From an uncultured Planctomycetia bacterium (GTDB lineage: Bacteria; Planctomycetota; UBA1135; GCA-002686595): a stretch of DNA of 37,956 nucleotides. Made by a program: the position numbers and the translations under genes. Under the pieces are notes generated by a model that had not been told where the DNA came from, did not search any database, and worked only from the letters and a program-made list of their open reading frames with translations. Shown here one piece after another: positions 6,943 through 13,930 of this stretch. The stretch is from assembly GCA_937952135.1 (NCBI GenBank), contig CALFYL010000018.1, forward strand, positions 1 to 37,956, given 5' to 3'. The stretch's first letter is position 1; every line of letters begins with the position of its first letter.

Positions 6943-9900
6943 CTAGGGACAGATCGTGAAGCTCAGCGCGTTCGAGAGACCGGTCGTCGAAGGACTTCCC
7001 GGATCGCGCATCCACCACTGGCTGTACACGACCTCGCCGGCGTCCAGCCCGTTCGCGTTCATGTAGGCCGTGCTGAAGTTGAAGGAGTACGCGCCGCTGC
7101 AGTCGATTCCGCTCGTGGCTCCGCCGCTGGAGTGCGACGGCGTGCGCCTCGTGGGATTGGCGACGCACTTGAATCCGCCCTGGAACGGCGTGGCGGACGA
7201 ACCGAAGCCCCAGAACAAGTGCCCGAAACGCTGGTTGATCACGCGCGTGCAAGTCACGGCGAACGTTCCGCTGCTGAGCGACGGCGAGCCGATCGATCCG
7301 ATCAAGGGCAGGCAACCGGCCGAGTTCAACTTGCTCGTGCAGTAGGTCGTCACCGCGTTGGTGTTCGCGTACACGGGTCCGTAGTGGCGCGTCGCGCCCC
7401 AGTTCCCCGAGCGATCCTGCGCGCGGATATGGAAGTAGCGCGCCGACGCCGAGGAGCCGATGTCCGTCGTGAAGCTGGTCTGCTGCTCGGACACGTTGAG
7501 CGCACCGACCGGAACGGACAGCGGGAACGCGTCCCAGACCGCGCGATAGCCCGCGAGGCCGCTCAGCAGATCGACCGCCGACGTCCAGTTCACGGTCGGA
7601 ATCGTCGAGCACTGCAACACGCCGACCGGATGCGTGACCGAGCTCAGATTGTTGGGTCCTCCGGGACTGGTTCCGTCGACGACGACGTTCACGCTCACGT
7701 TCCGGTCCGGCCAATTGTCGGCGCGCGACTGCACCAGGAAGTTCTTGACGCCCTGCGTGGCCCAACGCGTTCTCCACTTCACCGAACGACTCGAGTTCGG
7801 CCCGATATTGCCCAGTTGCAGATCGCGTCCGGAGTGCGCGTTGTCGAGCAGATTGGCCGTGACGCCGTCCTTCAGCGTCGCCGTGACCGACGCGAGCGTG
7901 TCCCCCGTCGAGAAGGAGTCGAGAAAGACCGCGGACGCGAAGTACTCGGGGTTGTAGGCCGTCGCGGTGATGTCGACCAGGTCGTTCGGCATCACGTACA
8001 TGTCCGACGCCGACACCGTGAGCACGCCGTCGGGTGTCGTGTCGCCGTACGCGACGAGCACGCACAGGCCGACCTTGCAGGTCGAGCTCACGCTGTCGGG
8101 ATACACCTTGAGACGCCACGTGCCGGCGATCGGGTTGTTGAGAATGCGGACCTCGGTGTTGTCGCGCGGGCTCTGCTGCGCCACCCATTCCCCGGTGTTG
8201 CCGCCCGCGGAGAGCGGCGGTTGGTCGAGGTAGAGGTCGAGGTCGTTGACGAGCGCCGAACCCGCGCCGGCCGACGCCGCCACCTCGTTGTAGGTCATCA
8301 CCACCGTGATCCGGGTCGCGCCTGCGTTCACCGGCACGTCGACTTCCGCCCAGCCGGATGCGCCTTGCTGCCAGCCCCAGAAGTAGAGCGAGGTGTCCGC
8401 TGTGCTCCAGTTGCTCTTGAGCGAATCGATGCGCCCGGCCCCGTACACGTTGAGGTGGTGAGACGACTGCGAGCTCGGCGCTGTCAGCACCTGGTCGTCC
8501 TTGGTGACCGCCCCCGCCATGAGCACCGCGGCGAGCGTGCTGGGGTTGTGGCGCAGGAAGGTATGGTGGTCGCACAACTGCGCCGCCACCGCGCTGACGT
8601 GCGGGGCCGCGATGCTCGTTCCGCCCACCGACACGTAGCCGTCGCCGCTGAGGTGCTCCGCCGCCAAGGTGAAGTCGCCGGGCGCGACGATGTTCGGCTT
8701 CCAGCGCAAGTCCTTCGTCGGCCCGCGCCCGGAGCTGGTCGCGATCGTCCCCGGATAGCCGAAGCTCGTGTGCCAGTAGTCCTGGCAGTTCCCCGGCGTG
8801 AACGCGTTCTTCGCGGAGCCCATCTGCGAGAGCGTTTGCGCTCCAGGGCCGTAGTTGTGCGCGATCCACACCTGCAACTGCTGGTACGCGTACACGTCCG
8901 CGTCGATCGAGCGCGCGTTGAGCTCGGTGCCGTCGTAGGGAGCGTCGAGCGCGTTGTAGTAGCCCCACGAGTGGTTCACGACGTGCGGACGAGGTGTCAC
9001 GAAGCCGCTCGAGTCGGTCATCGAGCCGTGCAGCGCCGAGAGGATCGTCCCGATGGCCGCGCCTCCGTAGGTTCCATCGTCGTTGAAGGCCTTCACGTTG
9101 AAGAAGCGCCCGTTCGGACCCCAGCCGAGTCGGTTGGCGCCGCCTTCGTGCCGCGGCTCCACCGCGCCGCTGCCGTGAAACGTGCTGGCTACGAGCGTTC
9201 CATGTCCTCCGAGGTCCACGTTCGACGGATGCGCTGACTGCGAGAGGTTCCAGCCGGCCCAGTAGAAGCCCGTGACGCCTTGGTGCGCGTAGTCGATGCC
9301 CGTGTCGCACTGCCCGCCCACCGCGGCCTGGTTCGTGCCGCCGTCGTAGAACGCGCGCACGTAGTCGGCGTGGAGCATCGGCATCGTTTCGTCGTGGCCC
9401 AGCGTCGGAACCGCTTCGTGCTCGACGAACTGCACGAAGTCGAGCGCGAGGAGCGCGCCCAGTTGCGCGGGCGAGATGCGCGCACGAAACGCCCGCACGG
9501 GCTCGTGCCACTCGCGCACCTCGACGCCCCGCTGCTCGAGCGCGTGCTGCTGCCATCCGTTCGCGCTCCAGATGCGCGGCAGCGACGAGGCCTCGAAGGC
9601 TGCGACCGCGCCGTCAGGGTCGCCGAACTCGCCGCTGCCGACGGGTTCGGAGCTCGACGCCTCGCACAAGTCCGACTCGAAGACGTTGATCCAGACGTCG
9701 AGCCGCTCGTCGGGGTCCGAATCCCGCGCCATCCGCACGAGCGCGGGGTGCGCCTTCTGCCAAGGTCGTGCGAGCCCGATCCAGCGCACGGCGTCGTGGC
9801 CCGCCAGCGCCTCGAGCGCCGACGGAGTGAGCGCCGCCTTGAGCGTGTAGTGCGGGTGGAAGCCGAGAAAGCGCACGCCCGCGCGTTCGAGTTCGTCCAC

Positions 9901-10341
9901 GCGCTGCTGCGTGATGCGTTTCGCGAACATCACGAAGCCATAGCGCTCGTCCAGCGGCCGAGCGTCACCGCGTGACTCGGCGAAGAGCGCCGCGAGCTCG
10001 GGATCGACGCGCACGCCCACGGGCGGAAAGTAGGCCCCGGCCGACGAGTTCAAGAAGTGCGGGTCGCCGTGAGCCGGCTTCACGAGCACGTCGCCCGTCG
10101 CGCCGGGCGCCCACACGGCAGGCTCGGGAAGCGGGATGTCGTCGTCGAGTCGCTCCAGCGGAAGGAGCCTGTACGGTCCGCCCACCGCGCTTCCCACGGG
10201 CTCGTGAAGCTCCAGCGCCTCGTCGCTCTGCGGCACGAAGGCGTGCGCGGGAGCTCGGGCGACGATCGGAGACGGAACTCGCTCCTGCAGAGCGAACGCT
10301 CCGAACAGAGCCACGAACGTCGGCGCCACCGTCCTATGCAT
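6943..10341 (-). CDS. Secreted subtilisin-like serine protease (S8) with planctomycete-type C-terminal module
   Basis: 1132 residues. A short hydrophobic N-terminus (VAPTFVALFGAFAL) suggests export. Residues about 110-330 resemble a long propeptide. The catalytic domain has Asp346 in CDTGID, His380 in GGHGT, oxyanion Asn456 in VVNHSWG and Ser576 in GGTSIAAPHV, so the S8 triad is complete. Beyond about 660 comes a proprotein-convertase-like beta region (GTWRLKVYPDS), Ig-like sequence, and from about 1000 a cysteine-containing module starting YCTSKLNSAGC and ending LSNALSFTICP. That module is also found at the end of the repeat protein at 13931-16558. The start is firm: AAGGAGG at 10348-10354 lies six bases before the ATG. 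It probably degrades extracellular protein. It is preceded by a 170-bp gap likely to contain its promoter. Confidence 0.93.
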   Translation of the reverse strand: MHRTVAPTFVALFGAFALQERVPSPIVARAPAHAFVPQSDEALELHEPVGSAVGGPYRLLPLERLDDDIPLPEPAVWAPGATGDVLVKPAHGDPHFLNSSAGAYFPPVGVRVDPELAALFAESRGDARPLDERYGFVMFAKRITQQRVDELERAGVRFLGFHPHYTLKAALTPSALEALAGHDAVRWIGLARPWQKAHPALVRMARDSDPDERLDVWINVFESDLCEASSSEPVGSGEFGDPDGAVAAFEASSLPRIWSANGWQQHALEQRGVEVREWHEPVRAFRARISPAQLGALLALDFVQFVEHEAVPTLGHDETMPMLHADYVRAFYDGGTNQAAVGGQCDTGIDYAHQGVTGFYWAGWNLSQSAHPSNVDLGGHGTLVASTFHGSGAVEPRHEGGANRLGWGPNGRFFNVKAFNDDGTYGGAAIGTILSALHGSMTDSSGFVTPRPHVVNHSWGYYNALDAPYDGTELNARSIDADVYAYQQLQVWIAHNYGPGAQTLSQMGSAKNAFTPGNCQDYWHTSFGYPGTIATSSGRGPTKDLRWKPNIVAPGDFTLAAEHLSGDGYVSVGGTSIAAPHVSAVAAQLCDHHTFLRHNPSTLAAVLMAGAVTKDDQVLTAPSSQSSHHLNVYGAGRIDSLKSNWSTADTSLYFWGWQQGASGWAEVDVPVNAGATRITVVMTYNEVAASAGAGSALVNDLDLYLDQPPLSAGGNTGEWVAQQSPRDNTEVRILNNPIAGTWRLKVYPDSVSSTCKVGLCVLVAYGDTTPDGVLTVSASDMYVMPNDLVDITATAYNPEYFASAVFLDSFSTGDTLASVTATLKDGVTANLLDNAHSGRDLQLGNIGPNSSRSVKWRTRWATQGVKNFLVQSRADNWPDRNVSVNVVVDGTSPGGPNNLSSVTHPVGVLQCSTIPTVNWTSAVDLLSGLAGYRAVWDAFPLSVPVGALNVSEQQTSFTTDIGSSASARYFHIRAQDRSGNWGATRHYGPVYANTNAVTTYCTSKLNSAGCLPLIGSIGSPSLSSGTFAVTCTRVINQRFGHLFWGFGSSATPFQGGFKCVANPTRRTPSHSSGGATSGIDCSGAYSFNFSTAYMNANGLDAGEVVYSQWWMRDPGSPSTTGLSNALSFTICP

Positions 10342-10347
10342 CGCATT

Positions 10348-10354
10348 CCTCCTT
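10348..10354 (-). promoter_or_regulatory. Strong ribosome-binding site of the subtilase gene
   Basis: AAGGAGG on the minus strand with a six-base spacer to the ATG at 10339-10341. It is the best Shine-Dalgarno in the window and fixes the protease start. Confidence 0.85.
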
Positions 10355-10511
10355 GGGCCGATCCGGCGGCCGCTGCAGTCACGCGAGAACTCGCGCGCAC
10401 GGATGAATCCGCGGCGGCAGCCTGCTGTTACCGGTGTTCCGGTGGAATGCGGCGAGCGAAGCCGGTGTGCGCGGAGTCGCTCGTGTCGGAAGCCGACGCG
10501 CTACTTGCCGC

Positions 10512-11585
10512 TCACGGCCGCTGCGCGATCACGTCGAAGCTCGGAAGCGCTCCGCTCAAGGTGCGGGGCGCGCCGCCGTAGCCCTTGAACGCAGCCTCCG
10601 AGCGGCGCTTCAGGTTGCCGAGCGCGACGCGCGTGCCGGTCATGCGGTCGCGGTCGCTGTCGGGCACGCTTCGCAGGTCGAAGCCCGCGACGCGCACGAG
10701 CAACAGGCCTTGGAACTCGCCGTCGCTCGAGCGAACCGGGAAGTGCACGTCGCGGCCGGCGAACCAGTAGAAGTCCTCGCTCGGCGTGTAGACGTAGGTC
10801 GTCAAGCGGCCCTTCGCGTCGAGCAGGTCGAGGATCCCGAGGTCGCAGTCGTAATGCGAGAACGGGAAGGGCAGGTCGGAGCGAAAGGTGATGCGCAGAG
10901 CGGCGAAGGGTCCGCGCGCTTCGTCGGCGCCCGTGAGGAAGCTGCCCTCGACGGGGCCGATGCGCTCGTAGCTCGTGCCCGGGTCGGCGAGCATCGACGG
11001 GTAGTCGTTCAGCGCGCCTTTGATCGCTTCGAGGTCGGCCTGCACGAGCGTCGCGGCCTGATGCAGCGTGTGCGCGCCTTTGAAGCTCTTCCACGGTCCC
11101 GACGCGGGCTCGCGGCGCTTGAGAAGCGGCCCGAAGTACAGCCCGTCGTCGGCGAGGTCCTTCTCGCCGTTCCACTTCTTCGAGTGCAGCGCCTGGTCGA
11201 GCACGACTTCGCGCACCAGGCGCGCGCACGCCGCGTGCGCCGGCGGATTCGCGGTCTCGAGCTCGCGCAGCAGCCCGTCGACTCGATCGGTCCGCGCGCC
11301 GCGACGCCGCGCTTCCTGCACGATGTCGCCGAAGCTGCGAGTCCACGCCGGTGCGCCCTCTCGCGCGTCGAAGCGCGCTTCCACCAAGGGCTCCAACGCG
11401 TAAGGGAGCGCCTCCAGGCGCTGCGACGCCTGGCTCGGCGCCCACACCGCCTCGGGAAGCATCCATTCCTCGGGAAAAACCGCCTGGAGCTCGCTCCAGA
11501 CGCCGGTGCGCGGCTCGAGCTTCGTCGGCGTTTCGCCACCGCCATCGCCGACGAGCACAACCGACAGCAGAACGAGGGCCAGCAT
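10512..11585 (-). CDS. Exported protein of unknown function
   Basis: 357 residues with a short hydrophobic leader (MLALVLLSVVLVGDG) suggesting export. The body is not recognised. It has a helical middle and a C-terminal half rich in aromatic beta-like sequence (FRSDLPFPFSHYDCDLGILDL, YTPSEDFYWFAGRDVHFPV). That half has some feel of lipid- or START-like folds, but I cannot assign a family. It begins 15 bp after the stop of the alpha/beta hydrolase gene (11601), so the two are probably co-transcribed. No clear ribosome-binding site precedes the ATG, which fits translational coupling. A second frame overlapping it (10501-11466) is a shadow. Confidence 0.7.
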   Translation of the reverse strand: MLALVLLSVVLVGDGGGETPTKLEPRTGVWSELQAVFPEEWMLPEAVWAPSQASQRLEALPYALEPLVEARFDAREGAPAWTRSFGDIVQEARRRGARTDRVDGLLRELETANPPAHAACARLVREVVLDQALHSKKWNGEKDLADDGLYFGPLLKRREPASGPWKSFKGAHTLHQAATLVQADLEAIKGALNDYPSMLADPGTSYERIGPVEGSFLTGADEARGPFAALRITFRSDLPFPFSHYDCDLGILDLLDAKGRLTTYVYTPSEDFYWFAGRDVHFPVRSSDGEFQGLLLVRVAGFDLRSVPDSDRDRMTGTRVALGNLKRRSEAAFKGYGGAPRTLSGALPSFDVIAQRP

Positions 11586-11600
11586 GGTGAAGGGGGGCGC

Positions 11601-12629
11601 TCAGCGCGCGAGGTGGAAGGCGAGCAACTCGCGGCGCACGTGCGGCGCCGCTTCTTCATGCGGGTAGTGCCCGGCCGGCACGAGTACGAGTTTGGAGTTC
11701 GCGATCTCGCGCTGAAAGCGTCTCGCGACCTTCTCGACCGTGTAGGCGACATCGCGCTCGCCCCACAGGAGCAGCGTCGGCTGCGCGAGCCGCGCGATCT
11801 CGCCTTCGCGCGTTCCGTTCTCGTCGCGGCAGAGCTGCGTCATCGCCTTCCAGTTGTCGGCGTTCTCGCAGAGCAGGAACATCTCCTCGAGCTGGTCGTC
11901 GCGGAGCGGCTCGGCGAAGTGGTGCTGCAGCGCCGGGCGCATGCGCTCGCGCGAGTTCAGCAGGTAGCCGAATCCCGCTCCGGGCCAGTTGCGCAGCTTC
12001 TCCTCCTCGGGCAGCCACTCGCCGTCGCCGCGCGCGTAGCCCGACGAATCCATGAGCACGAGCTTCGCGACGCGGTCGGGCGCGTCGAGCGCGGCGCGCC
12101 ACGCGAACTCGCCTCCGTAGGACTGGCCGACGAGCGTCACGTTGCGCAGATCGAGCAGCTCCAGAAAGCCGCGCACGGAATCGGCGCAGCCCTGGAAGCT
12201 GTACGGCGCGGCGCTGGTCGTGCCGACTCCGTGGCCGGCGACGTCGAAGAAGTACAGATCGACGGCGCCGACGAGCTCGGAGGGCGCGGCGCCGTCGAAG
12301 CACAGGAGCGACCAGTTGAACAGGCACGCGGGCGTGCCGTGCACGAACACGATCGGCGCGTCGCTGCGGCGTGAGCCCTCGCGCGCCGGCGCGTGGGCCC
12401 AGACGTACTCGAACTCGCGCTCGCGGCCCTCGAGTCGCACCGTCTCGGTCCGCCGTTGCAGCCCCAGCGCCGCCAGACCGGCGTTCTTCGGCAGCGCGAC
12501 GATCCGCGCCTCGATCGCGCTCTTCTTCATGCCTGCACAGCTCGCTACGGCGACGAGCGCCGCCAGCCCCAGCCCGCCCGCGAGCAGCGCCAGCCGACGC
12601 CGAATGCGGTTCTTGGTTCGAAGCGCCAT
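11601..12629 (-). CDS. Alpha/beta hydrolase, probable lipoprotein
   Basis: 342 residues from the ATG at 12627-12629; a GTG five codons upstream (12644) is an alternative and gives 347 residues. The N-terminus has a basic stretch, then LALLAGGLGLAALVAVASC, a lipobox-like end. This suggests a lipid-anchored periplasmic or outer-membrane enzyme. Numbered from the GTG form, the fold's signatures are HGTP oxyanion loop at 102-105, nucleophile Ser175 in GQSYGG, acid Asp298 in LWGERD and His326 in AGHYPHEE. The triad is complete. Overall it resembles epoxide-hydrolase or haloalkane-dehalogenase-type hydrolases, but substrate cannot be told. It lies 116 bp downstream of prfB and 15 bp upstream of the unknown exported protein. 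Confidence 0.88.
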   Translation of the reverse strand: MALRTKNRIRRRLALLAGGLGLAALVAVASCAGMKKSAIEARIVALPKNAGLAALGLQRRTETVRLEGREREFEYVWAHAPAREGSRRSDAPIVFVHGTPACLFNWSLLCFDGAAPSELVGAVDLYFFDVAGHGVGTTSAAPYSFQGCADSVRGFLELLDLRNVTLVGQSYGGEFAWRAALDAPDRVAKLVLMDSSGYARGDGEWLPEEEKLRNWPGAGFGYLLNSRERMRPALQHHFAEPLRDDQLEEMFLLCENADNWKAMTQLCRDENGTREGEIARLAQPTLLLWGERDVAYTVEKVARRFQREIANSKLVLVPAGHYPHEEAAPHVRRELLAFHLAR

Positions 12630-12744
12630 GGTTCCGCGGGGCACTACGCGGCCGGCGCCCGGTTGGATGCAGCGCCTTCGCCTCCGCGAGCGGCGCCCCC
12701 GAAAAAAGCTCGGCGCCCGCCTCGACGGCCCGACCCGCGCCGAG

Positions 12745-13864
12745 CTACGTCGACGCCTTCGCGCTGCCCTTGCGGCGCAGGTATTCCTCGATGAAGCGGT
12801 CGAGGTCTCCGTCGAGCACCGCGTTGATGTTGCCCGTTTCGACGTCGGTGCGGTGGTCCTTGACGATCTGGTACGGGTGCATCACGTAGCTGCGGATCTG
12901 GCTGCCGAAGGAGATCTCGCCCTTGTCGCCGTAGAGCTTGGCGAGCTCGGCGTCGCGCTCGGCCTCGCGCCGCTGGAGCAGCTTGGCCTTGATCATCTGC
13001 AGCGCCATCGCGCGGTTCTTGTGCTGACTGCGCTGGACCTGGCAGCGCACCACGATGCCGGACGGGACGTGGCGCATGCGCACCGCCGACTCGACCTTGT
13101 TCACGTTCTGACCGCCGGCGCCGCCCGAGCGCATCGTGTCGACCTCGAGGTCGGCTTCGTTGATCTCGATGTCGACGTCGTCGGTGAGCTCGGGCGTGAC
13201 GTCGACGCCCGCGAAGCTCGTCTGACGCCGCGCCGCCGCGTCGAAGGGGCTGATGCGCACGAGCCTGTGCACGCCGCGCTCGGCCTTCAGGTAGCCGAAG
13301 GCGTACTCGCCGATGACGCGGATCGTCGCGCCGCGGATGCCGCCCTCGGGCTCCTCGATGACTTCGACTTCCTCGATCTTGTAGCCCTTCTGCTCGGCCC
13401 AGCGCGAGTACATGCGCAGCATCATCCCGGCCCAGTCGCAACTGTCGACGCCGCCGGCGCCCGGCGTGATCTGCAGGAACGCGTTGAGGTGGTCCTGCGG
13501 GCCGCCGACCATCACGCGGAAGTCGAGCTTGTGCAGCGTGGCCTCGATCTCGCCGCAGAGCTGTTCGAGCTCCGCCTCGACCTGGCCGGCGCCCATCTCG
13601 TCGCCCATCTGCGCGTTGATCTCGAGCTCCTCGAGCCACACCTCGATCTGCAGCATCGGGTCCACGATGCCGCGCGCGAGCTTCTTCTCACCGATCAGCC
13701 GCTGGCTCTTTTCCTGGTTGTCCCAGAAGCCCGGCTGCAGCTCTTGCGCCTCGATTTCCTTCAGTCTTTCCGCCTGTTTGGCGTAGTCAAAGACTCACCT
13801 TGAGCTGTTGCAGGTGACGCAGGAACGCTTGGGCGCGGTCGCGATATTCCTTCGTGGAGGCCAT
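12745..13864 (-). CDS. prfB: Peptide chain release factor 2, made by programmed +1 frameshift
   Basis: RF2 recognises UGA and UAA stop codons and releases the finished protein. The first 25 codons (13864-13790, MASTKEYRDRAQAF onward) end at an in-frame TGA (13789-13787). Skipping one base continues as DYAKQAERLKEIEAQELQPGFWDN and runs in the second frame (13788-12745) to give 372 residues, close to the usual 365. The main part has the RF2 SPF tripeptide (RISPFDAAARR) in domain 2 and the catalytic GGQ loop in SGGAGGQNVNKVES. The leader is 25 codons, the same as in E. coli. The start ATG lacks a strong ribosome-binding site. It is divergent from the repeat-protein gene. Confidence 0.95.
13786..13801 (-). 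promoter_or_regulatory. prfB programmed +1 frameshift site
   Basis: On the minus strand the sequence reads AAGGTG AGT CTT TGA C. The slippery CTT followed by a UGA-C stop context, with a Shine-Dalgarno-like AAGGTG three bases upstream of CTT, matches the E. coli prfB signal in content and spacing. Low RF2 slows termination at UGA and favours the shift, so RF2 controls its own synthesis. Confidence 0.95.
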
Positions 13865-13930
13865 GGGGGCGAAGAGGATAACGGCGCGAAACGGCAGTGA
13901 CCAGCCCGCAGCAAAGGGTGCTCGCAGCGC

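Noticed and set aside
6493..9237. 914-codon plus-strand frame over the sigma fusion and subtilase
   Set aside because: It spans two real genes and the gap between them, with no recognisable protein features.
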